From JABGQS01 sp963666505 (lineage in GTDB: Bacteria; Bacillota; Clostridia; Christensenellales; SZUA-584): DNA of 64,000 nucleotides. The stretch is taken from NCBI GenBank assembly GCA_963666505.2, contig CAXXXL010000003.1:992001-1056000 (forward strand). The letters are read 5' to 3'. The stretch's first letter is position 1; every line of letters starts with the position of its first letter. Under the pieces are notes generated by a model. It saw only the letters and a program-made list of their open reading frames with translations, was not told the DNA's origin and searched no databases. Made by a program: the position numbers and the translations under genes. Of this stretch, positions 34,592 to 43,625 are shown one piece after another.

Positions 34592-36189
34592 TGGATATTA
34601 ATATAAAGGCGGATGTAGCCGTAATAGGAGCCGGGCCAGCGGGCCTTGCGGCGGCTATAGCGGCAAAAGAAAACGGAGCGAGGAAAGTAGTTGTGATAGA
34701 CAGGGAAGCGTATAAAGGCGGAATACTTCCTCAGTGCATACACGACGGCTTTGGCTTGCATATATTCGGTCAGCAGCTTACAGGTCCTGAATATGCTGCA
34801 CGCTTCATAGATATGGCGCAAGAGGCATGCGTAGAGTTCCTGATGGAAACCATGGTGATGAGCATAGGCAAAAACAGAGTGATAACAGCAATAGGAAAGT
34901 CCGGCGGTATGATAGAGATTCAGGCAGGGACGATAGTGCTTGCTATGGGCTGCCGGGAGCGCAGCAGCGGAGCGTTGATGCTGCCCGGAGAGCGTCCGGC
35001 GGGCGTTATGACAGCCGGTACGGCACAGCGGTTCGTCAACATGGAGGGTTATATGCCGGGCAGAGAAGTCGTGATACTTGGTTCGGGAGACATAGGGCTC
35101 ATCATGGCAAGACGTATGACGCTGGAGGGAGCTAGAGTAAAGATGGTGCTGGAGATTCTTCCGTATTCCGGCGGGCTTACAAGGAACATAGTTCAGTGCC
35201 TGGACGACTTTGAGATACCGTTGAAACTCTCGCACACCGTTGTCAGCATCCACGGCAAGAAGAGGGTGGAGGGAGTAACGATAGCAAAAGTGGACGATGA
35301 GCTAAACCCTGTCAAAGGAACCGAAGAATACATAGCCTGCGATACTCTTCTTTTATCGGTAGGGTTGATACCGGAGAACGAGCTTGCCAAAGACCTTGAT
35401 ATAGAGATGGACACGATTACCGGAGGCGCAGTTGTAGACAGTGACATGCAGACGAGCTTCCCCGGAGTATTTGCATGCGGAAATGCGCTGCAGGTTCACG
35501 ACCTTGTAGACTTTGTGACGGAGGAAGCAAGGCGCGCGGGCAAAGCTGCGGCACAATACAAGGAAGCGGAGAAAGTAACTGTGGATGCAGTTGCGGGAGA
35601 CGGGGTTAGATATGTTGCTCCGCAAAAGCTTGTGCGTGACGGCAAGGAGAAAAAGCTCTTTTTCAGAGTGAAAGGCATTACTAAAAACAACTATACCGTA
35701 GCAAGAAGCGGTGGAGAGATAATAGCATCGAAAAAGCGGATAAGGTGTGCACCGGGAGAGATGGAGAACCTTACTGTCAAAGATGAAGATATAAAGGGAG
35801 ATGTGATAGTCAGCTTGGAGGAGAAAGAACAAAGAAAGATGACATGTATACTCTGTCCTGTCGGCTGCGAGATAACGACGCAAATGCAAAATGGAAAGAT
35901 AAAAAGCATTTCGGGCAACGCCTGCAAGCGTGGTGAAAAGTATGCACAGACAGAGATAAAAGACCCGCGGAGGACTCTTACGACGACGGTGCGTGTAAAC
36001 GGAGGTGCTCTGCCGCTTGTGTCTGTGAAATCGGAAAACCCGCTGCCCAAAAACAAGCTTTTTGATAGCATGAAAGTGATTGTAAAAACAACGGCCAAAG
36101 CGCCGGTAAGCATAGGCGATGTAGTAGTTGCTGATATTCTGGGCACAGGTGTGGATATCGTTGCTACAAGCTGCACAGATTTGATATAA
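34588..36189 (+). CDS. FAD/NAD-linked oxidoreductase fused to DUF1667
   Basis: 533 residues. ATG 34588 overlaps the previous stop by four bases (ATGA). Residues 8-400 form a pyridine nucleotide-disulphide-type oxidoreductase: FAD motif VAVIGAGPAGLAAAIAA, NAD motif VVILGSGDIGLIMARR, and SFPGVFACGNALQVHD. From about residue 415 comes a DUF1667 domain with the Cys pattern CILCPVGCEI and a later CKRGEKYA. These two parts are usually separate neighbouring genes, so the fusion indicates they work as one complex with the GlpA-like subunit. Confidence 0.85.
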   Translation: MMDINIKADVAVIGAGPAGLAAAIAAKENGARKVVVIDREAYKGGILPQCIHDGFGLHIFGQQLTGPEYAARFIDMAQEACVEFLMETMVMSIGKNRVITAIGKSGGMIEIQAGTIVLAMGCRERSSGALMLPGERPAGVMTAGTAQRFVNMEGYMPGREVVILGSGDIGLIMARRMTLEGARVKMVLEILPYSGGLTRNIVQCLDDFEIPLKLSHTVVSIHGKKRVEGVTIAKVDDELNPVKGTEEYIACDTLLLSVGLIPENELAKDLDIEMDTITGGAVVDSDMQTSFPGVFACGNALQVHDLVDFVTEEARRAGKAAAQYKEAEKVTVDAVAGDGVRYVAPQKLVRDGKEKKLFFRVKGITKNNYTVARSGGEIIASKKRIRCAPGEMENLTVKDEDIKGDVIVSLEEKEQRKMTCILCPVGCEITTQMQNGKIKSISGNACKRGEKYAQTEIKDPRRTLTTTVRVNGGALPLVSVKSENPLPKNKLFDSMKVIVKTTAKAPVSIGDVVVADILGTGVDIVATSCTDLI

Positions 36190-36195
36190 TAAGGT

Positions 36196-37056
36196 ATGGA
36201 CAACGTCAGAGAGATGCAGTGCAGAGGTGCGCTTCATTTTCACAATTCTAAATGGCTGCCTTATAAATACGACATAAACGTATACCGTGGATGCAGTCAC
36301 AGATGCGTATACTGCTATGCCCAGTATTCACATGAATATATCGGCGGCGGCAGTTTTTTTGGTGACATTTACGCAAAGACTAACGTTGCGCACGTTTTAA
36401 AGAATGAGCTTATGACTTTTAAATCGCAGACGGTCAACCTCGGCGGTGTGTGCGACAGCTATCAGCACGCAGAGCGTGACATGAAGCTGATGCCTGAAGT
36501 CCTAAAGGAGCTGGAGAAACACAATATACCAATCGTTTTGTCTACAAAGTCCACACTTATACTGCGTGATATAGAGCTTATTAAAAAAATGGATGCGCAT
36601 ATCGCATTCACAGTGACTACTATGAACGAAACCGTGGCAAAACTTATAGAACCGGGTGCGCCGACGCCAAAGGAGAGAATAGCGGCAGCGGCGGAGTTTG
36701 CCCGCAACGGCGTTAAAACGGGCATACACATGATGCCGATAATTCCGTATCTTACAAGCAGCGCAGACAGCCTTGAGGCCGTATACAGGGCGGCAAAGAA
36801 CGCAGGAGCAGGGTATGTGCTTGCAGGAGCGCTTAATCTGAAAGGCAGCACGAGGCAGGGCTTTTTTGACAGCGTAAAGACGGCATTTCCGTCGGAGCAC
36901 AGCAGAATCTATGGACTTTACCGCGACCGTGAGGAGTACAAAAAATATAAAGAGCAGCTAAAAAGCACGCTTGGTAAGCTCAGGAAGATGTACGGCATGC
37001 AGAGCTATGGGGAGCTTGAGAGTCCAAAAGAACCAGAACAGCTCTCGTTTTTATAA
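36196..37056 (+). CDS. Radical SAM protein (spore photoproduct lyase-like group)
   Basis: 286 residues. GCSHRCVYCYAQYS provides the C-x3-C-x2-C [4Fe-4S] site, followed by a TIM-barrel core (VLSTKSTLILRD, EPGAPTPKERIAAA) with a short C-terminal region. It matches small radical SAM proteins often annotated as SPL-family or Rv2578c-like. The reaction is unknown. It begins six bases after the DUF1667 fusion gene. Confidence 0.85.
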   Translation: MDNVREMQCRGALHFHNSKWLPYKYDINVYRGCSHRCVYCYAQYSHEYIGGGSFFGDIYAKTNVAHVLKNELMTFKSQTVNLGGVCDSYQHAERDMKLMPEVLKELEKHNIPIVLSTKSTLILRDIELIKKMDAHIAFTVTTMNETVAKLIEPGAPTPKERIAAAAEFARNGVKTGIHMMPIIPYLTSSADSLEAVYRAAKNAGAGYVLAGALNLKGSTRQGFFDSVKTAFPSEHSRIYGLYRDREEYKKYKEQLKSTLGKLRKMYGMQSYGELESPKEPEQLSFL

Positions 37057-37058
37057 AG

Positions 37059-37088
37059 AAAAAAGAAGCTGTGAGGGGCTTCTTTTTT
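37059..37088 (+). terminator. Intrinsic terminator
   Basis: AAAAAAGAAGC / GCTTCTTTTTT arms with an 8-base loop just after the radical SAM gene. Confidence 0.85.
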
Positions 37089-37161
37089 GCTAGCCTCGGC
37101 ATATTATTGCCGTATGGCTTTATGAGGGGGTTTCTGCCGGCATTGTTCCGGCAAAAACTGT

Positions 37162-38256
37162 TTACACTATTTCTATTTCGCATGCACAAGTGCTTATACC
37201 GTGCTTTTGCTCGCTCCAGTACATAATCAGAGCTTTGTTTTTATCCGTTTTGGTTATAGTTGAATAGCCAAATTTAAAATCGTCGAAGCTCTTGAACGGG
37301 TTATCCGTTTTAGGTACAGAATCCGCTCCGTATATCGTGACGGCGCTATCTGTGTCGAAAGTGACGCCTCCGTCGTAAGACAGCGCCGCTTTTATACCGG
37401 GGTTTTTCGAGAATCGCTCCTGATACACCAGCACGAAAGTTTCGTCATCGAAGTACATAGGGGAGACTATCTGCATATGCATGTCTATTGGCTGCGCAGG
37501 CTCGAAAGTTTGCCCAAAGTCACGGCTTATGCTGCGGTGGTTGTCGAGGTCTTTGTCGCCGTTAATGTCGAAAAACCAGTAGTAAATCAGCAAGTTACCG
37601 TCGCCGTCTATCGTGCATCTGCCGTCACCGGCAAGTATGCCTTTAGCGTGCGGTATTTCCGATACCTTGTCGAAAGTCTTGCCGCCGTCGGTGGAATATA
37701 TGAACCTTCCCTGTATGCTCTCATTATAATCTTTGCCGTAGTGGTTGTGCATTTCTACCGGGAAGCCTATTGTGCCGTCCGGCAGTTTCACTATCGCTCC
37801 GGGAACAATTATATCTTCATGTTTGAAGGCTATGTCTTCTCCTGCCGACCAGGTTTCCCCATTGTCGTAAGAGCGGCTTATCCGGACGCTCATATTCTGC
37901 ATACCGTCAGAGACAGGGTCAAAAAGCGGCTTTGAGTTGTCCGTATCTATCATGCCATATACTGCGATGAGGTTGTTTTCACAAAGCTCTGTTACGTAGC
38001 ACATAAGAAAACCTTTGTAAGGGCTGCACTGTGCATCGCTGATGTTGGGCGGCGTTACAGGCTCTATCCTTCCTTCATCCGGGAAATAGCATACTGCGGC
38101 TGTTCTGCCATATGGGTCGTGAAGATTTGTTATCTGCCGAGCGCATACGAAGAAAGAACCGTCGGAAAGCTTTGCGGGCAGACAAAAGTTATAGATAAAC
38201 TCTTCGTCCATATCTTCGATTACAGTTACGTTGTTTTTCTTGACTATACGTTTCAT
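37162..38256 (-). CDS. BNR/Asp-box beta-propeller protein (sialidase fold)
   Basis: 364 residues from ATG 38256, set by AAGGAG nine bases upstream (38286 is an in-frame upstream start without a site). Four Asp-boxes are visible: SYDNGETW, STDGGKTF, SRDFGQTF and SYDGGVTF. This indicates a six-bladed propeller as in exo-sialidases. There is no signal peptide, so it is probably cytoplasmic. No other sialic-acid gene lies near. It may be a sialidase-like glycosidase or a non-catalytic relative. Confidence 0.78.
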   Translation of the reverse strand: MKRIVKKNNVTVIEDMDEEFIYNFCLPAKLSDGSFFVCARQITNLHDPYGRTAAVCYFPDEGRIEPVTPPNISDAQCSPYKGFLMCYVTELCENNLIAVYGMIDTDNSKPLFDPVSDGMQNMSVRISRSYDNGETWSAGEDIAFKHEDIIVPGAIVKLPDGTIGFPVEMHNHYGKDYNESIQGRFIYSTDGGKTFDKVSEIPHAKGILAGDGRCTIDGDGNLLIYYWFFDINGDKDLDNHRSISRDFGQTFEPAQPIDMHMQIVSPMYFDDETFVLVYQERFSKNPGIKAALSYDGGVTFDTDSAVTIYGADSVPKTDNPFKSFDDFKFGYSTITKTDKNKALIMYWSEQKHGISTCACEIEIV

Positions 38257-38324
38257 GATAAACTGCTCCTTTGTCATTGATAGCAATATTATCGTACAAG
38301 CATCGAAGCATGTCTATAGTATAA

Positions 38325-38561
38325 TCAGCTTATTTTTCGAACTTTCATGTCTTTGCAGGTGTTCTGAGCTCTGCCGGAAGGCATGTGCCTGATCTTGCTT
38401 TGTCTGTCGTCAGGTTTCGGTACAAGATACGGCCTTGTGCGTTTGGTTCGGCGCTCTTTTAATTCGCTGCGTTCAATGAAGAACAAAACTGCTGCAAACA
38501 GCAGAAACAAAACTGCGGCCCCGATTATAACTGCGCTCGATTCTCCGATTCTTTCCCACAT
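38325..38561 (-). CDS. Small single-span membrane protein
   Basis: 78 residues with GGAGGG before the ATG. Residues about 10-30 (SAVIIGAAVLFLLFAAVLFF) form one membrane helix, followed by a very basic cytoplasmic tail (ELKERRTKRTRPYLVPKP). No family recognised. The good ribosome site and clear topology support it as a real gene. Confidence 0.6.
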   Translation of the reverse strand: MWERIGESSAVIIGAAVLFLLFAAVLFFIERSELKERRTKRTRPYLVPKPDDRQSKIRHMPSGRAQNTCKDMKVRKIS

Positions 38562-38712
38562 GATTATTCCCTCCGCTAAACATTACTTTAACTATATTGT
38601 ACTCACGAGCTGTCCGTTTTTTGGGACTTGGGGTAGCCAGAGAGAAAATTCCTGATGTTTTATCGTAAAAAAAGGAGCATAAGCTCTAAATTACATTAGT
38701 TATCTTGAGTGA

Positions 38713-39237
38713 TCAGTCATTCATCGGGTTTTCAATTACATAGTATACGACGTCTGCACCGTAATAATGAGCCATGCCAGAGAAATGCAGACCTGCTTTC
38801 TCCAATACACGGATGGATGCTTTGTTTTCGGGAAGCGCAACGGCTGTTATTTTCTTAAGTTTTAGTTTATTAAACCCATATTCGACAAGCGCACATGAAG
38901 CTTCAGTTGCATATCCGCAGCCCCAATACTTTTTAAGATAACGATAACCTATCTCAATTTCGTCGGTATCGTCAAGGTGCTTTAGAGTCGTCCAGCCAAT
39001 AGGTTCATCAGTTTCTTTTAGACAGGTTACCCATAAGCCGAGGCCCGGATTGTTTTTATAATACTGAAATGTTCGCTCGATCGAAGCTTTGCACTGGCTG
39101 ATAGTCGTCTCTTTGCCTGTATATGTAGAGATATACCTCATAACTTCGGGGTCGTTGTCAAGCTCATATAAAAGCATATGGTCCGCTCTTGTAAACTCTT
39201 TTAAATATAAACGCCGTGTTTCAATTATTTTTTTCAT
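38713..39237 (-). CDS. RimJ/RimL-type GNAT acetyltransferase
   Basis: 174 residues. ETRRLYLKEFTRADH starts the family pattern; YRYLKKYWGCGYATEA is the acetyl-CoA site, and LPENKASIRVLEKAGLHFSG is the typical C-terminal block. It acetylates an amino group of an unknown substrate (ribosomal protein, amino acid or small molecule). GGGAGAGG precedes the ATG. Confidence 0.88.
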   Translation of the reverse strand: MKKIIETRRLYLKEFTRADHMLLYELDNDPEVMRYISTYTGKETTISQCKASIERTFQYYKNNPGLGLWVTCLKETDEPIGWTTLKHLDDTDEIEIGYRYLKKYWGCGYATEASCALVEYGFNKLKLKKITAVALPENKASIRVLEKAGLHFSGMAHYYGADVVYYVIENPMND

Positions 39238-39252
39238 AATACCTCTCCCTGC

Positions 39253-39286
39253 AAAATAAAAAAGAGGGGCATATTTTTACCCCTCC
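39253..39286 (-). terminator. Intrinsic terminator of the flotillin operon (minus strand)
   Basis: GAGGGG / CCCCTC stem with a 10-base loop. On the minus strand it is followed by a T-rich run. Confidence 0.8.
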
Positions 39287-39297
39287 TTAATTCAAGC

Positions 39298-40746
39298 TTA
39301 TTCTGTTTCTTCCGGCTTTGCCGCAGGTTTCTGCGGAGCAGGCGCTGCTTTTGCTTTCTCTTGCTTCGCGGCTTGCATCTGCTTTTGCAGCTCACGCTGC
39401 TTGTCTTTGCCAAGGTACTCGGGAAGCTCCATGCCTGCCATGTCAAACAGCTCGTTCATGGGCGGCAGGCTCTTCATCAACCCAGAAAGGAAGTTGGCGG
39501 TAGAAGATTTCCCGCCTTCTGTTCCGCTGTCCCAAACTGTTACCTTGTCTATCTTTAGATTTTTTATTGCCTCGACCTGAACCTTGATGATGTCTTCCAT
39601 CTTATCTGCTATCATCATACGAACAGCAGCGTTTGCATCACCCTCTGCGGATTCTATTATCTTTCCGAAACCGTCAGCCTGTTTAACCAACATCTCGTTA
39701 AGACCTTTAGCCTGTGCCTGCATTTTAAGGAATATGGAATCTGCTTCACCTTTTGCGATACGTCTGAAACGCTCTGCCTCGGCTTCTGCGTCAATCTCAA
39801 CTTTGCGTTTTTCAATCTCTGCCTGGACGATTATATCCGCTTCACGGGAAGCTTTTTCTTTGCTTGCTCTTTGAAGCTCTGCAGCTTCTTCGGCAGAATA
39901 TGCTTCTTCGAGAGCTTTGGCAGACTGAACTTTTTCAGCTGCGGTTGCACGCCTTAAGGCCTCTGCTTCACGCTCACGCCGCTGTGCATCAGAGTTAGCA
40001 ACCGTTATCCTTGCTGTGTTTTCACCCTCGATAGCCTGCGAGTTAGACTGCGCAACGCTGACTCTTTCGTCCTTTTGCGCAAGGGCTTCACCTATAGAAC
40101 CGTCTCTGTTCTTTTCTGCAACGCTTTTTCTTGCGTCATTTATAGCTTTTGCAGCAGCTTCCTTACCAAGAGCTTCGATGTAGCCCGATTCGTCGTTAAT
40201 ATCAGTAACGTTAACATTTATAAGCCTAAGGCCGATCTTCTTAAGCTCGCTCTCAACATTGCTTGAAACTTCGGCAAGGAAAAGGTCTCTGTCCGTGTTT
40301 ATCTCTTCAATGTCCATTGTAGCAACAACAAGACGCAGCTGACCGAAGATGATATCTTTTGCAAGTTCTTCTATCTCAGTAAGCCCAAGGCCCAAAAGCC
40401 GCTCTGCAGCGTTTTGCATTATGCCCGTCTCGGTAGATATACCAACTGTGAACCTTGAAGGTACGTCTATTCGAATGTTCTGTTTAGAGAGCGCATTTGT
40501 AAGGTCTACCGTTATCGACATAGGTGTCAAACTCAAAAACTCATAGTGCTGGAAAACCGGCCATATAAAAGCAGCGCCGCCATGTATGCACTTTGCGCTT
40601 AGCGAACGCCCGCCCTGCTCTTTGCCGACCTTACCGTATATAACTAGTATGCGGTCTGAGGGACACTTTTTGTACCTTGTCAGCACAGCAATAAACATCG
40701 TGAATAGTATGACTACTGCAACAATTATTAGTATCAATCCGTCCAT
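39298..40746 (-). CDS. Flotillin-like SPFH protein
   Basis: 482 residues. An N-terminal membrane helix (about 4-24) is followed by an SPFH/band-7 domain (GRSLSAKCIHGGAAFIWPVFQ to about residue 200). A long Ala/Glu coiled coil follows (QRREREAEALRRATAAEKVQ). A C-terminal tail is rich in Ala, Pro, Lys and Glu. The length and layout fit bacterial flotillins (FloT/YuaG), which scaffold membrane domains. It is preceded by an NfeD-like gene, the usual partner. AAGGAG precedes the ATG. Confidence 0.92.
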   Translation of the reverse strand: MDGLILIIVAVVILFTMFIAVLTRYKKCPSDRILVIYGKVGKEQGGRSLSAKCIHGGAAFIWPVFQHYEFLSLTPMSITVDLTNALSKQNIRIDVPSRFTVGISTETGIMQNAAERLLGLGLTEIEELAKDIIFGQLRLVVATMDIEEINTDRDLFLAEVSSNVESELKKIGLRLINVNVTDINDESGYIEALGKEAAAKAINDARKSVAEKNRDGSIGEALAQKDERVSVAQSNSQAIEGENTARITVANSDAQRREREAEALRRATAAEKVQSAKALEEAYSAEEAAELQRASKEKASREADIIVQAEIEKRKVEIDAEAEAERFRRIAKGEADSIFLKMQAQAKGLNEMLVKQADGFGKIIESAEGDANAAVRMMIADKMEDIIKVQVEAIKNLKIDKVTVWDSGTEGGKSSTANFLSGLMKSLPPMNELFDMAGMELPEYLGKDKQRELQKQMQAAKQEKAKAAPAPQKPAAKPEETE

Positions 40747-40758
40747 AAATATGCTCCT

Positions 40759-41430
40759 TTATTTTTTCACTATCAGCGTATTGCCGACAGTATCTATTAT
40801 TTTAACCGTTTCGCCGGTGGGGATCTTTCTTTTTTCGTCTGTTACTGCTTCAGCTTCAATAAGGCGCTCTTGAACAGTGACCATTACCTTGCCTGTGCCC
40901 GAACGAAGCGGTGGAATGGGTATGTATACACTGGCCGTCTTGCCTATTGCGTTTGAATAGCGTATATTGCCGCTCGACTGAAGATTTTTAACTGCATAAA
41001 ATATCAGCCCGATGACGAACATCGCAAATAAACCGGCCACCGCCGCAATAACCACTATCCACACAGTGTGAATGCCCGAATGGAAAAGCGCAGCGCCTGA
41101 CCAGCCGAATATGCAGAAGAACGCTACAATGCCCCGTGCGGTAAAGAACTTAAAGCCGTACATCGCTCCGGGTTCAAAGCTCTCAACATCAGCATCAGTA
41201 TCTGAATCAAAGTCGGAGTCAGTGTCAAAGTCTGCATCAGCGTCTGCATCAACGTCAAAATCAGCATCGGTGTCGGTATCGAAATCAGTATCTGCGTCAG
41301 CATCGGCGTCGCTGCTTCCAAGACCAATCAATGTCATAACAGCTTGTATGAGCAGCACAACCGTGAAAGGCACGGCAATATAATAAAAAACATGCTGCAG
41401 TGTTGCCAAAGAGTTCCACCATTCGACCAT
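40759..41430 (-). CDS. NfeD-like membrane protein with an Asp-rich repeat
   Basis: 223 residues. One hydrophobic segment (about 13-36) is followed by residues 41-82, a low-complexity D-x repeat (DADADADTDFDTDTDADFDV and onward). Two more membrane helices (about 95-145) follow, then a C-terminal OB-like domain (GKTASVYIPIPPLRSGTGKV, TVGNTLIVKK) as in NfeD/YuaF. It is upstream of and co-directional with the flotillin gene, 12 bases apart. The acidic insert is unusual for YuaF-type proteins and may bind cations. Confidence 0.85.
   Translation of the reverse strand: MVEWWNSLATLQHVFYYIAVPFTVVLLIQAVMTLIGLGSSDADADADTDFDTDTDADFDVDADADADFDTDSDFDSDTDADVESFEPGAMYGFKFFTARGIVAFFCIFGWSGAALFHSGIHTVWIVVIAAVAGLFAMFVIGLIFYAVKNLQSSGNIRYSNAIGKTASVYIPIPPLRSGTGKVMVTVQERLIEAEAVTDEKRKIPTGETVKIIDTVGNTLIVKK
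41185..41310 (-). repeat. Degenerate GAT/GAC-GCx tandem repeat encoding the Asp-rich segment
   Basis: 126 bases of short repeats of the kind GATGCTGACGC on the minus strand, encoding 42 residues in which nearly every second one is Asp. The repeat is prone to length change. Confidence 0.85.
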
Positions 41431-41522
41431 GTAATCACACTCCTTTTAGCGGCATTATATCATAAACCTTTACCATTATAAACAATTTTTGGGAGAAATT
41501 TTTTCTGTTCAGGAAGGTTGGT

Positions 41523-42443
41523 TTATTGAAAACTGACGATTATTATAGATAGAAATGCAACAGCTGCACCGGCATATTTTATCTTTGTCATTCTCTCTTT
41601 GAAAATGAATTTATTTAGGAACATAGTAGTGACAAATGAAAGCTGGGAGATAGGCAGTATAACGCTGATGTCACTCTGTTTCATTGCTTCTATCACTGTA
41701 GAAACGCTGATGAAGATCATTACTCCGCCAAGCGCAGCATAAAGGAAAAACTTTGCCTTTTTCGGAGTTGCGATAACAGGAGGATTTTCACCGGCTTTTT
41801 TACGCTTATAACGCTTGTAAGCTAGGATGGAAAGCAGGATTACAGAGAAAACGACATATCTCCAGAAAAATACTGCAAAAGTATCTATTTTATCTAACGC
41901 AGCATATTTATTGACTACGTTTAGTGTAGACAGAAGCAGGCAGGCCAACAGTGCTGCGATAAAAAACTTGTCTTTAAAAATTCCTCTTGACGAGGGCTTG
42001 CCATCATTGTTTAATGAGTTCTTGCTTTCACTGAAGCTCAATATCAGCATTGCGGCACAGCATAAGACAATTGCAATTATCTTGACCAGATTAACTTCAT
42101 CTTTAAAGAACAAAAAGCTGAATATAATGCTCAGGATGAAGCTTAGTCTCACTATGATGGTATATACCGTTCTGTTTTCGCCATACATGCTTATTAAATA
42201 GGCATAGTATGCACCGAAAGCAATAACGCCGCAGAAGAAACCGTAAAAGAGGTTTATAGGGCGAAAAAGGTCTATTTCGTTAATTAGGCAAAATGAAAAA
42301 CTGATAAGGACTGAAACGACAGCCAGCACGAATAAAAATTTATTTTTATCGCCTTTAACACGCTGCGTATTCTGTTGTGTTGCCAGGTCGTGTCCTGAGT
42401 TTGCCAGCATAGTGACAAAAGCCAGGATGATTCCCTGATTCAT
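41523..42443 (-). CDS. EamA/DMT-family transporter
   Basis: 306 residues with ten predicted membrane helices in two EamA halves. The second half ends SDISVILPISQLSFVTTMFL and FKERMTKIKYAGAAVAF, typical of DMT permeases. Probably a metabolite exporter or importer; the substrate is unknown. It is a single gene with GAGGAT before the ATG. Confidence 0.85.
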   Translation of the reverse strand: MNQGIILAFVTMLANSGHDLATQQNTQRVKGDKNKFLFVLAVVSVLISFSFCLINEIDLFRPINLFYGFFCGVIAFGAYYAYLISMYGENRTVYTIIVRLSFILSIIFSFLFFKDEVNLVKIIAIVLCCAAMLILSFSESKNSLNNDGKPSSRGIFKDKFFIAALLACLLLSTLNVVNKYAALDKIDTFAVFFWRYVVFSVILLSILAYKRYKRKKAGENPPVIATPKKAKFFLYAALGGVMIFISVSTVIEAMKQSDISVILPISQLSFVTTMFLNKFIFKERMTKIKYAGAAVAFLSIIIVSFQ

Positions 42444-42674
42444 TGCAGTATCCTCAATACCGGAAATGATTATCCGGCTTTCTTTTACGACTGTATAATA
42501 CTTCTAAACTTTACATATGATACGACAATAATTAAAGCTTGTCTATACGCAGTTTATTATTTGTTGTTTTCTTATGAAGCGGTATAAATATACCGTTTTA
42601 AATTTAAATAACAGCAGAAACACTATATAATATAATGCGCTATTAATAATTGAAGATTGGACGAAGGGATAAAT

Positions 42675-43358
42675 CTAGCTGCCAAGAATCGATGAAAACT
42701 TCTTTTCGTCAAAGGGCTTTTTTCTGCTGGGGCAGTTCTGTCTTTGGCATAGCTGACAGTTTACATAATCTATGTCTGTCTCGAAGTAAAAACCGGATAC
42801 TGATTTTGCAGGTATCATAAGCATACTATCGGTAAGTTTTACACCGATAAGCTCTTCCACGTTTCCGAAAAGCGAAAACAACTTTGTTTGTTCGCTTATT
42901 GGCCAGTCTGGCAGAGAGCCCGGGCTCATTGAAGCCATTTTTTTAATATCGAAGTCGGTTTTTATACGTTTTCGTAAAGCCAGCATAGCCTGCCCGAGAG
43001 CGTCTTCCATGATTGTATTCATCCACCAGCCATGAAGGATGTCGCTCACGGTTTTCGAATACTCTTCTATCTCAGTACCGCACGTTGCAACGTAGGCAAA
43101 AACCCGGTGGATCCCTTCCAGGTTCTTTGGCAAAACAGTACTGAGCATCTTGCGGTCGCCCAGAACGACATAATCAGAGCTGCTCTCTTCAATAAAAATG
43201 GGCTTGTATACTGCTTTTGGTCTTGCAGCTGCAGCTGCTTTTTTAAGGATCTCCGCAAGCTCCTCATACTCATCTGAAGAAGGCTCGATGTGCAGCTTCT
43301 TTGCGATAGCTAAATGATCGATTTTGAAAGGTATTTCAGTAAGGACATTCATATCCAT
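42675..43358 (-). CDS. Stand-alone methionine synthase activation-domain protein
   Basis: 227 residues. The block SMSPGSLPDWPISEQTKLF followed by LIGVKLTDSMLMIPAKSVSG is the S-adenosylmethionine-binding activation domain of MetH. The C-terminal tail holds four Cys (CQLCQRQNC plus others). In MetH this domain helps reductively remethylate cob(II)alamin. Free-standing versions occur in Clostridia with a split or short methionine synthase. No metH lies in the window. AAGGAG precedes the ATG. Confidence 0.85.
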   Translation of the reverse strand: MDMNVLTEIPFKIDHLAIAKKLHIEPSSDEYEELAEILKKAAAAARPKAVYKPIFIEESSSDYVVLGDRKMLSTVLPKNLEGIHRVFAYVATCGTEIEEYSKTVSDILHGWWMNTIMEDALGQAMLALRKRIKTDFDIKKMASMSPGSLPDWPISEQTKLFSLFGNVEELIGVKLTDSMLMIPAKSVSGFYFETDIDYVNCQLCQRQNCPSRKKPFDEKKFSSILGS

Positions 43359-43625
43359 TAGGAACTCCTTTATCGGTTTGATTGTATTATATTATAGCTG
43401 TAAAAATAGTTCCACATTAATTTATGCGTAAGGCAATATAGAAAAAACGGCTCTGTTTGACTGGCTGCTGTCCATATTCTTCGCTTAACGTTCATCTACA
43501 CATAGTTATTACTGCAGATTTTGTTGTATTATTATCTCCTTGTCAGCGACAATTTTTAATAGGAATCCCGAAAAAACTTTACACCCGGAGCTGTTATAGT
43601 TTAAGATAGCTTATAAGGAGCGCAT

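Noticed and set aside
35353..36300. 315-codon minus-strand frame opposite the DUF1667 fusion gene
   Set aside because: Shadow frame; composition and lack of ribosome site argue against a gene.
37101..37161. Short CGGCA/TGCCG and TGCCGG/CCGGCA hairpins before the BNR protein end
   Set aside because: No T-run on either strand; not counted as terminators.
41072..41383. Ser-rich plus-strand frame opposite the NfeD-like gene
   Set aside because: It is the complement of the Asp-rich repeat and has no ribosome site.
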